Positions 1 to 7,394 of a stretch of 64,000 bases of DNA are shown one piece after another. The stretch comes from Nocardioides zeae (GTDB taxonomy: Bacteria; Actinomycetota; Actinomycetes; Propionibacteriales; Nocardioidaceae). Made by a program: the position numbers and the translations under genes. The stretch lies in the NCBI RefSeq assembly GCF_010686755.1, contig NZ_JAAGXA010000004.1, positions 234,427 to 298,426 on the forward strand. Direction: 5' to 3'. Numbering within the stretch: position 1 is the first letter of the stretch; the number at the start of each line of letters is the position of its first letter. The notes below the pieces were generated by a model. The model had not been told where the DNA came from and ran no database searches. It saw only the letters and a list, made by a program, of their open reading frames with translations.

Positions 1-69
1 ACCCCCCCGGCCCCCCGGGTGGGTGCCCCCCGCGCGCCTGTTGCCGGCGGGGGGGGCCCACGACCCGTT

Positions 70-300
70 TCAGGCAGGTCCGGTCGTGAGGGGCAGCTCG
101 ACGAGGAGTGCCCCGACGACCACGAGCAGGGGGATCACGACGACGAACAGGATCCCGACCACGATGCCCACGAGGCTGTCGCCCCCGAGGTCGCCGTCGC
201 TGGCGTCGCCGGGCTCGTAACCCAGCCGTCGGCGGGGTTGCCAGGGGAGCAACCGGCGGCGTACGTCGACGGTGCGCCCGTCGGGTGTCGAGACCTGCAT
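70..300 (-). CDS. Small membrane protein of unknown function
   Basis: Predicted 76-aa protein. The N-terminal half is polar and arginine-rich (DGRTVDVRRRLLPWQPRRR), followed by an acidic glycine-rich stretch and one hydrophobic C-terminal helix (about residues 48-70, VGIVVGILFVVVIPLLVVVGALLVE cut short here as VGIVVGILFVVV). The ATG at 300 is preferred over an in-frame start at 369 because GAGG lies 8 bases upstream of it. The basic domain would sit in the cytoplasm with the helix as a tail anchor. It is divergent from the CsbD gene. I do not recognise a family, and the function is unknown. Confidence 0.6.
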   Translation of the reverse strand: MQVSTPDGRTVDVRRRLLPWQPRRRLGYEPGDASDGDLGGDSLVGIVVGILFVVVIPLLVVVGALLVELPLTTGPA

Positions 301-422
301 GGCGTCATCCTCGCCGCGGGCGTCCGGCCGCGGGGGTGCTTCGACACTTCCTGGGGTTTCCACCACCACGTGCCTACCGTGGAGGGCGTCCGCTCCATCC
401 GACGACGCACGGAGGTTGCACC

Positions 423-596
423 ATGGGTATCGCCGACAAGGCCAAGAACACCGCGCAGGACCTCGCTGGCAAGGCCAAGGAGGCCCTCGGCGACGCGAAG
501 AACGACGACGAGCTGAAGGCGGAGGGCAAGGCGGACCAGACCAAGGCGTCCGCCAAGCAGGCCGGCGAGAACGTCAAGGACGTCTTCCGCTCCTGA
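423..596 (+). CDS. CsbD family stress protein
   Basis: A 57-aa hydrophilic, lysine- and alanine-rich protein beginning MGIADKAKNTAQDLAGKAKE, typical of the CsbD family, small general-stress proteins of unknown biochemical role. The length is usual for actinobacterial members. GGAGG at 411-415 sits 7 bases before the ATG. It stands alone, divergent from the small membrane protein and followed by a long perfect inverted repeat. CsbD genes are often controlled by stress sigma factors in other bacteria, but no clear promoter motif was identified here. Confidence 0.88.
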   Translation: MGIADKAKNTAQDLAGKAKEALGDAKNDDELKAEGKADQTKASAKQAGENVKDVFRS

Positions 597-609
597 CACC
601 GTGCTCCCC

Positions 610-678
610 GGGGCGGGACACCGGTGGGACGGAGCCATCCGCACGACGGACGGCGCCGAACCACCGGTGTCCCGCCCC
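610..678. repeat. 18-bp perfect inverted repeat between csbD and GPx genes
   Basis: GGGGCGGGACACCGGTGG (610-627) is perfectly complemented by CCACCGGTGTCCCGCCCC (661-678), with a 33-base spacer. It could form a large hairpin that ends csbD transcription, or belong to the palindromic repeat families seen elsewhere in the window. There is no T-tract. Only one copy was noticed. Confidence 0.7.
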
Positions 679-719
679 GATGCACGTCCGCAGCGACCCG
701 AGGAAGCCCGAGGAACCCC

Positions 720-1211
720 GTGAGCACGAAGAGCACCCTGTCCGACTTCACCGCGACCCGTCTCGACGGCCACGACGAGCCGCTGGCGACGTACGCCGGC
801 AAGGTCGTCCTCGTCGTCAACACCGCCAGCCAGTGCGGGTTCACGCCGCAGCTGGAGGGCCTCGAGGAGCTGTACCGGACGTACGGCGACCAGGGACTGG
901 TCGTCCTCGGCTTCCCGTGCAACCAGTTCAACGGCCAGGAGCCCGGCGACGCCGACGAGATCGGCTCCTTCTGCCAGCGCAACTACGGCGTGACGTTCCC
1001 GATGTTCGCCAAGGTCGAGGTGAACGGCCCGGGCGCCCACCCGGTCTACGACTGGCTGCGACACGAGAAGTCCGGCCTGCTCGGCGGCAAGATCAAGTGG
1101 AACTTCACCAAGTTCCTCGTCGGCCGCGACGGACGCGTCATCGACCGCTACGCGCCGACGACGAAGCCCGCGAAGATCGCCGGCGACATCGAGAAGGCGC
1201 TCGCGGGCTGA
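720..1211 (+). CDS. Glutathione peroxidase family thiol peroxidase
   Basis: 163-aa protein of the GPx/BsaA family that reduces peroxides. The peroxidatic cysteine lies in NTASQCGFTPQ (Cys39), with the conserved FPCNQF motif (about 65-70) and KWNFTKFLV (about 125-133) giving the Gln and Trp/Asn of the active site. It is a cysteine, not selenocysteine, form. Actinobacteria lack glutathione, so a thioredoxin- or mycothiol-linked reductant is more likely (inference). The start is GTG at 720, preceded by an AGGA-containing ribosome site. It is monocistronic and convergent with the GH6 gene. Confidence 0.93.
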   Translation: MSTKSTLSDFTATRLDGHDEPLATYAGKVVLVVNTASQCGFTPQLEGLEELYRTYGDQGLVVLGFPCNQFNGQEPGDADEIGSFCQRNYGVTFPMFAKVEVNGPGAHPVYDWLRHEKSGLLGGKIKWNFTKFLVGRDGRVIDRYAPTTKPAKIAGDIEKALAG

Positions 1212-1215
1212 CGCC

Positions 1216-2214
1216 TCAGGGCTTGGCCATGAGGCGCTTGGCCCCGGTCGGCCACCACTGGCCGGCCGGCGGGCCTCCGTTGCAGGTGCCGTCGGACTCG
1301 CCCGGCCGCTTGACCCAGGCGACGAAGTCGATGCTCTTCGCGTTGACGACCCGCGGGTTCATGCCGAGCCGGGCCGAGGGCGCGTTGCACCATTGGCCGT
1401 CGGCCGGAGCACCGCCGCCGTTCCGCGAGGTGTCGACGAGCACCGTCTTGCCGTGGGCGCCGCGGCGTGCGAGCTCGGCGACCACCTGCTGACCGTAGGC
1501 CCCCACCGTGTTGGTGCCCTGGTAGTTGCTGACGTTCACCGACACGCCGCGGGCGTAGGCGATGCCGGCCTGGGTCACCCGGTCGGCCATCACGCTGGCC
1601 GGCTGCCACGCCGAGTGCCCGGCGTCCAGGTAGACCCACACCCCGGCCGCCTGGAGCTGCTGCGCGGCGTACCGGATCAGCGGCAGCCACTGCTCCTGCC
1701 CGGTGCACGAGCCGAGCAGCGCGAGCGCGTCGGGCTCGAGCACGGCGACGGCCCGCGACCCCTTCAGCCCGGCGGCGACCTCCCGGATCCACGAGCGGTA
1801 CGTCGTCGGGTCGAACCCGCCCGCCGAGTGGTTCCCGCAGTCCCGGCCAGGCAGCGCGTAGATGGCCACGAGCGGGGTCTTCTGGCTCCGTACGCCGTAG
1901 TCGCCCCACGACTTCGCCGCGGACCGGGCCTTGCTGACGGGCAGCGCCGAGGTGAACCACCGCGCCTGGGCGACGCCCGCGATGCGCTTGAACGACGGGT
2001 CCTTCGCCGCCGCCTTCATCGCGAGGCTCGAGGGGTCGATGAGGAAGCCACGCGTGAGCCGCGGGTCGAGCGCCGCCGGAGCCGGGGCCGCCGCGACCGA
2101 CGCGGTCACCGGGGTCGCGGCGGCGACGGGCGTGCCGCCGGGGGCCAGCAGGCTGAGGAGCAGGGTGGCGACCGCGACGCCCGCGACCGACCAGGGCGCG
2201 CGGCGCAGGGTCAT
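1216..2214 (-). CDS. Secreted glycoside hydrolase family 6 protein
   Basis: 332 aa with an N-terminal signal peptide (about residues 1-33, arginine-rich then LLLSLLAPGGTPVAAA). The rest matches GH6 (endoglucanase or cellobiohydrolase) with VLEPDALALL containing the predicted acid aspartate, YLDAGHSAW, NVSNYQGT, VLVDTSRNGGGA and a late WVKRPGESDGTC loop. No cellulose-binding module is visible. GH6 enzymes cleave beta-1,4-glucans with inversion; small single-domain actinobacterial members may act on other beta-glucans. It is exported, perhaps for polysaccharide use or wall biology. No linked sugar-uptake genes are present. Confidence 0.9.
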   Translation of the reverse strand: MTLRRAPWSVAGVAVATLLLSLLAPGGTPVAAATPVTASVAAAPAPAALDPRLTRGFLIDPSSLAMKAAAKDPSFKRIAGVAQARWFTSALPVSKARSAAKSWGDYGVRSQKTPLVAIYALPGRDCGNHSAGGFDPTTYRSWIREVAAGLKGSRAVAVLEPDALALLGSCTGQEQWLPLIRYAAQQLQAAGVWVYLDAGHSAWQPASVMADRVTQAGIAYARGVSVNVSNYQGTNTVGAYGQQVVAELARRGAHGKTVLVDTSRNGGGAPADGQWCNAPSARLGMNPRVVNAKSIDFVAWVKRPGESDGTCNGGPPAGQWWPTGAKRLMAKP

Positions 2215-2284
2215 GGGCGGAGCGTACGGCGCGGACCGCCTCCCCGAGGCCTGCTTGGCCGATCCGGCCGGTCGGCGTACGCTC

Positions 2285-2296
2285 GCGATATATCGC
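2285..2296. promoter_or_regulatory. 12-bp palindrome, likely PadR operator
   Basis: GCGATATATCGC is a perfect 12-bp palindrome 22 bases before the start of the PadR gene, in a locally AT-rich patch. TATCGCGATA/GATATATC-like palindromes are typical of PadR autoregulation in actinobacteria, so this is the expected operator of the following pair. Confidence 0.6.
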
Positions 2297-2318
2297 CGAC
2301 TGTCGATGAGGAGCAGCC

Positions 2319-3050
2319 ATGTGGGACGACGCGGACGACGACGCGGAGCGCGACGAGCAGAAGGGTGAGCGCCGCCGGGGGAGCGGGTCCGACCGCTTCG
2401 GCGGCGGCGAGTGGGCCGCGTGGGGTGAGGCGCTGTCCTCGTTCGGGCCGCCGCAGCCGGGTCGCCGCGGACCGCGTCCGGGCCGTGGCCCGGGTCGCGG
2501 CGCCGGTCGTCCCGGTGGCCGCCACGGCCAGCCGGTGCCCCCGTGGATGGCGGCGCTGCTCGGCTTCGACGCGCCGACGGAGCGCCCGCGCCCGAGCGGG
2601 CCGCGCGTCAGGCGCGGCGACGTGCGTGCGGCGATCCTCGACGTGCTCTCCGAGGAGCCGCGCAACGGCTACCAGGTCATCAACGAGATCGCGGAGCGCT
2701 CCCACGGGGAGTGGAAGCCGTCGCCGGGCTCGGTCTACCCGACCATCCAGCAGCTGGAGGACGAGGGCCTCGTCGTCGCCGACGAGCCCCTGGGTCGCCG
2801 CACGCTCACGCTGACGGCGGAGGGACGCGCGTACGTCGCGGCCCACGCCGACGAGCTCGCCGCCGTGTGGCGGCCGTTCGCCCCGCCGGAGCCGGACCCG
2901 CAGGGTGCGCTGCCCGAGATCGGCCAGGTCATGAGCGCCCTGTGGCAGATCGTCGCGACGGGCACCGACGCGCAGCGCAAGCAGGCGCTGGAGGTGCTGG
3001 CCGACGCGCGACGCCGTCTCTACGGGATCCTGGCCGAGGGCGACAAGTGA
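2319..3050 (+). CDS. PadR family transcriptional regulator
   Basis: 243 aa. The first 100 residues or so are a charged, Gly/Pro/Arg-rich low-complexity extension. The PadR winged helix follows (RRGDVRAAILDVLSEEPRNGYQVINEI ... GSVYPTIQQLEDEGLV, about residues 100-170), then a C-terminal helical dimerisation region. The start ATG has GAGGAG (2308-2313) upstream. The gene overlaps the following DUF1707 gene by 4 bases (GTGA), so the two are translationally coupled. A perfect palindrome upstream suggests autoregulation. The ligand is unknown. Confidence 0.92.
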   Translation: MWDDADDDAERDEQKGERRRGSGSDRFGGGEWAAWGEALSSFGPPQPGRRGPRPGRGPGRGAGRPGGRHGQPVPPWMAALLGFDAPTERPRPSGPRVRRGDVRAAILDVLSEEPRNGYQVINEIAERSHGEWKPSPGSVYPTIQQLEDEGLVVADEPLGRRTLTLTAEGRAYVAAHADELAAVWRPFAPPEPDPQGALPEIGQVMSALWQIVATGTDAQRKQALEVLADARRRLYGILAEGDK

Positions 3051-3469
3051 CCGACCTGCGCCTGTCCGACGCGGAGCGCGCCGAGGCGGCGCAGGTGCTC
3101 GCCGACCACCACGTCGCCGGGCGGCTGGACGTCGAGGAGCACGAGGAGCGGCTCGCGCGGGTGTGGGCGGCGCGGTACGCCGCGGACCTCCGACCGGTGT
3201 TCGACGACCTGCCCGCCCCGCACCCGGTCGCGATCGGGGGCTCGCTCGAGCGGAGGGCCGGCGACGGCGTCGACTGGAACGCGCCGCGGCACGACGTCGT
3301 CCGCCGCCGTCCCCCGGGGCAGGTGGCGCGACGGACGTGGACGGTCGGCCTCGGGGTCGTGCTCCTCACCGTCTTCGGCCTGACCGCCGTCGGCGAGGTC
3401 GGCGCCGTGCTGGTGCTCCTGCCCCTGGCGGTGGTGTTCGCGTTCCTGTTCGCCCGCCGGATGTCGTGA
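3047..3469 (+). CDS. DUF1707 domain membrane protein
   Basis: 140 aa with a GTG start overlapping the PadR stop. The N-terminal about 55 residues are a DUF1707 domain (LRLSDAERAEAAQVLADHHVAGRLDVEEHEERL). Two hydrophobic helices (about 98-118 and 119-136) sit at the C-terminus. DUF1707 is a short helical domain widespread in actinobacteria, often in membrane proteins or next to PadR regulators; its role is unknown. It is probably co-regulated by its PadR partner. A strong hairpin terminator follows. Confidence 0.88.
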   Translation: MTDLRLSDAERAEAAQVLADHHVAGRLDVEEHEERLARVWAARYAADLRPVFDDLPAPHPVAIGGSLERRAGDGVDWNAPRHDVVRRRPPGQVARRTWTVGLGVVLLTVFGLTAVGEVGAVLVLLPLAVVFAFLFARRMS

Positions 3470-3473
3470 CGAC

Positions 3474-3515
3474 GACGCCCCCGCTCTCCCCGGGTGAGGG
3501 GAGGGCGGGGGCGTC
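3474..3515. terminator. Hairpin terminator between convergent genes
   Basis: An 18-base left arm (3474-3491) pairs with 3498-3515 with one mismatch around a GGGTGA loop. It lies between the DUF1707 gene and the convergent YceI gene and can serve both strands. Confidence 0.75.
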
Positions 3516-3559
3516 GGTGGGTGCCCGTCAGGGTGTGACGGGACCGTGCGGGGGGTCGC

Positions 3560-4165
3560 TCAGGCGGACTGGACCGCGGAGATGTCGAACTCGAGCTTGA
3601 CCTTCTCCGAGATGAGCACGCCGCCGGTCTCGAGGGCCGCGTTGTAGGTGAGGCCCCAGTCCTTGCGGTTGATGGTGACGCCGCCCTCGAAGCCGATGCG
3701 CACGTTGCCGAACGGGTCGCGGGCCGAGCCGGTCTGCTCGAGCTCGACGGTGACGGGCTTGGTGACGTCCTTGATGGTGAGGTCGCCCGTGATCAGCCAG
3801 GTGTCGGCGTCCTCGCGCTCGACCTTGGTCGAGACGAAGGTGATGTTCGGGAACACGTCGGCCTGGAAGAAGTCACCGGTCTGCAGGTGGCCGTCGCGGT
3901 CGGCGTTGCCGGTGTCGATGCTGGCGGCCTTGAGGGTGATGTCGACCTTCGAGTTGGCCGGCGTGGCCGTGTCGACGTGCGCCGTGCCCTCGAACTCCTT
4001 GAAGGAGCCGCGCACCGTCGTCACCATCGCGTGGCGCACGGAGAAGCCGAAGCGCGTGTGGGTGATGTCGAGGGCGTAGTCGCCGGCGATGTCGTCGAGC
4101 AGGGTGGTGGGGGCGTCGAAGTCGGACGCGGTGTCGGTGGTGGCCTTGCGGTTGAAGATGCCCAT
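3560..4165 (-). CDS. YceI family lipid-binding-like protein
   Basis: 201 aa of the YceI/lipocalin-like family: YALDITHTRFGFSVRHAMVTTVRGSFKEFEG near the N-terminus, then the DGHLQTGDFFQADVFPNITFVS segment and TINRKDWGLTYNAALETGGVLISEKV. YceI proteins form an extended beta-barrel that binds isoprenoids in some bacteria. No signal peptide is visible, so this copy is probably cytoplasmic, as in many actinobacteria. Start at 4165 is chosen because GGAGGA lies just upstream; a longer reading to 4291 lacks such a site. It is monocistronic. Confidence 0.92.
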   Translation of the reverse strand: MGIFNRKATTDTASDFDAPTTLLDDIAGDYALDITHTRFGFSVRHAMVTTVRGSFKEFEGTAHVDTATPANSKVDITLKAASIDTGNADRDGHLQTGDFFQADVFPNITFVSTKVEREDADTWLITGDLTIKDVTKPVTVELEQTGSARDPFGNVRIGFEGGVTINRKDWGLTYNAALETGGVLISEKVKLEFDISAVQSA

Positions 4166-4280
4166 GGTGCTGTCCTCCGGGGTGGTCGCTGGTGTTCTAG
4201 TTGAACATTCAACAGAAACGGTACTCCGGTCCGGTTGAAGCGTCAAGCCTCCGCCGGTGGCGCGTGGGTGAAATGCAGAC

Positions 4281-4312
4281 GGAGCCGCCACCCCGGGTGG
4301 GGTGGCGGCTCC
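4281..4312. terminator. Perfect 14-bp hairpin terminator
   Basis: GGAGCCGCCACCCC (4281-4294) and GGGGTGGCGGCTCC (4299-4312) are perfectly complementary with a 4-base loop. It follows the small gene at 4340-4477 on the minus strand. Confidence 0.75.
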
Positions 4313-4339
4313 GACGTGGAGTGGTGGGTGCGGGGAGCG

Positions 4340-4477
4340 TCAGGCGGCGGCCGGTCGGGCGACGGCCGACGAGGCCGAGGTCCAGCGAGCCTCCATGCGC
4401 GTGCGGCCCTTGATGTCCGTGACCTTGACCCAGGTCATGGCGGGCGCGGAGCGGCGGTCCTGTGCGGCGTTGTGCAT
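4340..4477 (-). CDS. 45-aa hypothetical protein
   Basis: A short open reading frame encoding MHNAAQDRRSAPAMTWVKV and then a basic stretch ending in an Ala-rich tail (45 aa). The case for a real gene is the very strong ribosome site AGGAGG (4485-4490) with 7-base spacing, a plausible -10 (TATCTT) further upstream, and a perfect hairpin terminator immediately after the stop. No family is recognised. It sits alone between the YceI gene and the SGNH esterase gene. Confidence 0.65.
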   Translation of the reverse strand: MHNAAQDRRSAPAMTWVKVTDIKGRTRMEARWTSASSAVARPAAA

Positions 4478-4819
4478 GGTGACACCTCCTGTTCATGTTC
4501 CGTTCACCAAAAGATAGCCCACCGGTCGGCACTTCGGTAGTCGACGTGACCCGAAACGCGCCGGATCGGGCACGTCCGCCCCACTCGGACCCCGATTTCG
4601 GCCCCCGAGGGGGCGATGTCGCTCCACTCGAGCCGGTCGGGCGAGGTGAACGGCGGGCGTCCGGAGATGAACGAAAGGTGAACGAGCCTTCGGCGCAACC
4701 GGAAGGGTCCGGGCCGTGGGTCGGGTCGCGAGGGTGGCGGACTGTCGGTGGCCGCGCCTACGGTGCTGGTGGTGCCGCTCGGGCGCCACCCGTCTCGCCA
4801 TCATTCTCGGGAGGAACAC
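4478..4819. other. Intergenic region with divergent promoters
   Basis: This 342-base gap separates the divergent 45-aa gene and the SGNH gene. A TATCTT hexamer lies about 30 bases upstream of the small gene. A weak minus-strand reading frame at 4504-4698 has no ribosome site and no recognisable product. Nothing else is evident. Confidence 0.4.
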
Positions 4820-5926
4820 ATGGCGATCCACCCCTTCCTGTCCGCCGGCCGATCGTGGGCCAGGCCCGCAGGCCGCCTGCTCGCCGCGGGGGCCGGTCTG
4901 GCCCTCGCCGCCACCGCCCTCGGCAGCGGCGCCGCCGTCGCCGACCCGGTGTCCGGCTCGACCGGCGCCGGCCCCGACACCGCCTCCGCCACGCCCGGCG
5001 TCTCCGGCTCCACCTCCGTGGGGGCAGCGGTGCCCGCCGGGTCGACGTACGTCGCTCTCGGCGACTCCTACTCGTCCGGCACCGGCACGCGCAGCTATCT
5101 CGACGACGGCACGGAGTGCCTGCGCTCCGCGAGCGCCTTCCCCTCGCTCCTGGCCGCAGCGAACGGCTACGCGCTCGACTTCCGGGCGTGCTCGGGCTCC
5201 GTCGTCGCGGACGTCCGGGCCAACCAGCTCGGAGCGCTCGGGCCCGACACCGACCTGGTCACGCTCACGATCGGCGGCAACGACGCCGACTTCACCGGCG
5301 TCATCACGGAGTGCGCGCTGCCGGCCTGGGCGAGCGACTGCGACGCCGCGATCGACCAGGCGCAGGCGTTCGTGGCCGCGACGCTGCCGTCGCGGCTCTC
5401 GGGTCTCTACGCCGAGATCCGGGCTGCGGCGCCGGCCGCGGAGGTCGTCGTCGCGGGTTACCCGCGGCTGTTCATGGGTGAGGACTGCGACGCCCTCACC
5501 TTCTTCTCGCCCGAGGAGCAGACGCGCCTCAACGCGACGGCCGACCAGCTCAACAGCCGCACCGCCGCTGCGGCGTCGGCGGCGGGCTTCACCTTCGTGA
5601 ACCCGACGGGCGCCTTCACCGGCCACGCCGTGTGCGACGACCCCGAGTGGCTCAACGGCCTCTCCAACCCGGTCGTCGAGAGCTACCACCCCAACGTCGC
5701 GGGGCACGCCCAGGGCTACACGCCGCTCGTCGGCGCCGCCGTGGGCACCACGGTGACGGTCACCGACGCCGTGGTCGCGGAGGCCGCCTCCCGCTCCGGC
5801 GAGCAGGCCGCGCTGCAGGCCGAGCGCGCGCCCCTCGACCGCGGTGTGAGCCCGGCCCAGGTCGACGTGGCGCAGCTCGACCGGGCCCACGACGCCGTCG
5901 CGAGGGGTGCCGCGCCCGCCGAGTGA
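4820..5926 (+). CDS. Secreted SGNH/GDSL esterase or lipase
   Basis: 368 aa. The signal peptide covers about residues 1-41 (RLLAAGAGLALAATALGSGAAVA). The catalytic serine is in GDSYSSG (Ser83), GGND lies at about 152-155, and the catalytic His in SYHPN (about 290), matching Streptomyces-type secreted SGNH lipases and phospholipases. Three conserved Cys pairs support an extracellular fold. After about residue 310 an Ala-rich, charged extension of about 55 residues continues with no known domain. Start ATG has GGGAGGA upstream. The substrate is unknown, probably acyl esters or phospholipids. Confidence 0.92.
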   Translation: MAIHPFLSAGRSWARPAGRLLAAGAGLALAATALGSGAAVADPVSGSTGAGPDTASATPGVSGSTSVGAAVPAGSTYVALGDSYSSGTGTRSYLDDGTECLRSASAFPSLLAAANGYALDFRACSGSVVADVRANQLGALGPDTDLVTLTIGGNDADFTGVITECALPAWASDCDAAIDQAQAFVAATLPSRLSGLYAEIRAAAPAAEVVVAGYPRLFMGEDCDALTFFSPEEQTRLNATADQLNSRTAAAASAAGFTFVNPTGAFTGHAVCDDPEWLNGLSNPVVESYHPNVAGHAQGYTPLVGAAVGTTVTVTDAVVAEAASRSGEQAALQAERAPLDRGVSPAQVDVAQLDRAHDAVARGAAPAE

Positions 5927-5965
5927 CGCACCCCGGGAACCACGGAGGGCACCGGCTCGTTGGAG

Positions 5966-6049
5966 GAGCCTGAGAGGGGTACGTCGCGGGACAGCCGCGG
6001 CGTACCCCGTCCTCTCCCTCTGGCTGAATGAACTGATCGGAGCCCGTCC
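5966..6049 (+). promoter_or_regulatory. Structured leader of the terC gene
   Basis: Arms GGGGTACGTCGCGG (5976-5989) and CCGCGGCGTACCCC (5995-6008) form a 14-bp hairpin with one G-T pair. It is enclosed by a second helix, AGCC with GGCT and GAG with CTC, with TGA unpaired. The ribosome site CGGAG for TerC follows. It may be a terminator of the esterase gene, a cis-regulatory RNA, or both. It does not match the manganese (yybP-ykoY) consensus as I remember it. Confidence 0.45.
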
Positions 6050-7252
6050 ATGGATGTCTCCCCACTGATCTGGGGTCTCACCATCGTCGTCATCGCAGGC
6101 CTGCTGGCCTTCGACTTCTTCTTCCACGTGCGGAAGGCACACATCCCCACGCTGAAGGAAGCGGCGATCTGGTCGGCGATCTACGTCGGGCTCGCGGTCG
6201 CGTTCGGCTTCTTCGTGCTGTGGGAGTGGGGTGGGAGGTACGGCGGTGAGTACTACGCCGGCTACATCACGGAGAAGGCGCTCAGCGTCGACAACCTCTT
6301 CGTCTTCCTCATCATCATGGCGAGCTTCAAGGTGCCGCGCGAGGACCAGCAGAAGGTGCTGCTCTTCGGCATCGTGTTCGCCCTGTTCGCCCGCAGCGCG
6401 TTCATCTTCGTGGGCGCCGCGGCCATCAACAACTTCTCCTGGGTCTTCTACCTCTTCGGCGCGATCCTCATCTACACGGCGTTGTCGCTGTTGAAGGAGG
6501 AGGACGAGGAAGAGGGCGAGATCGACAACTTCGTCATCCGCCTCGCCAAGAAGTGGTTCCACACCTCGGACGAGTACGACGGCGACAAGATGTTCACCGT
6601 CGTCAACGGCAAGCGCATGCTGACGCCGATGCTGCTCGTGATGATCGCGATCGGCGGCACCGACCTGCTCTTCGCGCTCGACTCGATCCCGGCCATCTTC
6701 GGGCTCACGCAGGAGTCCTACATCGTCTTCACGGCGACGGCCTTCTCGCTCATGGGCCTGCGGCAGCTGTTCTTCCTCATCGACGGCCTGCTCGACCGCC
6801 TCGTGTTCCTGTCCTACGGCCTGGCGGTCATCCTCGGCTTCATCGGTGTGAAGCTCTTCATCCACGCCCTGCACAAGAACGAGATCCCGTTCATCAACGG
6901 CGGCGAGCACGTCACCGTCATCCCCGAGGTCTCGATCGCGGTCTCGCTGAGCGTCATCGTCGGCGTCCTCGCCATCACGGTCATCGCCTCGCTGCTCTCG
7001 CCGAAGGGCAAGGCGGAGTCGACGATCAAGGCGGCGAAGGCCAACGCCGAGCACTACCTCGACGGCTCCTACACGCACGACCCGGCCGAGCACGACCGGC
7101 TCTACGCCGTGGTGGCCGCCAAGGAGCAGCAGATCGCCGACCTGCCGGAGAAGTTCCAGCCCGACGCGAAGGAGCGGGCCGAGCTCGACGCGCTCTTCGC
7201 CCGGGTGCACGAGGCGCACGGCGACGTCTCCCCGGGCGGCAAGACCCTCTGA
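6050..7252 (+). CDS. TerC family integral membrane protein
   Basis: 400 aa with about nine membrane helices and a charged cytoplasmic C-terminal tail (about 320-400). TerC hallmarks are DFFFHVRKAHIPTLKEA near the N-terminus, TEKALSVDNLFVFLII and GGTDLLFALDSIPAIFGLT, which carry conserved acidic residues in membrane helices. TerC/Alx proteins are linked to manganese export, metalation of exoenzymes and tellurium resistance in other bacteria. A strongly structured leader precedes it and a good hairpin terminator follows. It is monocistronic. Confidence 0.93.
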   Translation: MDVSPLIWGLTIVVIAGLLAFDFFFHVRKAHIPTLKEAAIWSAIYVGLAVAFGFFVLWEWGGRYGGEYYAGYITEKALSVDNLFVFLIIMASFKVPREDQQKVLLFGIVFALFARSAFIFVGAAAINNFSWVFYLFGAILIYTALSLLKEEDEEEGEIDNFVIRLAKKWFHTSDEYDGDKMFTVVNGKRMLTPMLLVMIAIGGTDLLFALDSIPAIFGLTQESYIVFTATAFSLMGLRQLFFLIDGLLDRLVFLSYGLAVILGFIGVKLFIHALHKNEIPFINGGEHVTVIPEVSIAVSLSVIVGVLAITVIASLLSPKGKAESTIKAAKANAEHYLDGSYTHDPAEHDRLYAVVAAKEQQIADLPEKFQPDAKERAELDALFARVHEAHGDVSPGGKTL

Positions 7253-7273
7253 GGTCCGTCACCCAGCACCGGC

Positions 7274-7307
7274 GGGGCCGGAGCGACCACCAGGTCGCTC
7301 CGGCCCC
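7274..7307. terminator. Perfect 15-bp terminator hairpin
   Basis: GGGGCCGGAGCGACC (7274-7288) pairs perfectly with GGTCGCTCCGGCCCC (7293-7307), followed by GTTCCGTT. It ends terC. Confidence 0.8.
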
Positions 7308-7328
7308 GTTCCGTTGGCGGCTCCTCTG

Positions 7329-7380
7329 CGGGACGTCATGCGCCGCGGTCGCCCGGGCCGCCGCCCCGCATGACGTCCCG
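7329..7380. repeat. Palindromic repeat, family II copy 1
   Basis: CGGGACGTCATGCG (7329-7342) and CGCATGACGTCCCG (7367-7380) flank a 24-base spacer. The same arms with the same spacer length recur at 13942-13993. Both copies lie between convergent genes. Confidence 0.8.
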
Positions 7381-7394
7381 GGTGGGGTGGGGGG

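Noticed and set aside
1..69. Coding remnant at the window start
   Set aside because: The first 60 bases are C/G homopolymer-rich with no supported frame; nothing can be assigned.
4504..4698. Minus-strand 64-codon frame upstream of the 45-aa gene
   Set aside because: No ribosome site, no family, and it overlaps the promoter of the 45-aa gene.
5966..6049. TPP or yybP-ykoY riboswitch before terC
   Set aside because: TGAGA and TGAACTGATC fragments recall TPP and the location recalls the manganese class, but the remaining conserved cores of both are missing. Kept only as an unclassified leader.
4493..7219. Very long minus-strand open frame (about 900 codons) opposite the esterase and terC
   Set aside because: It is a GC-rich antisense shadow: composition is His/Arg/Glu-Val repeats with no recognisable domain, while both plus-strand genes are clearly real.
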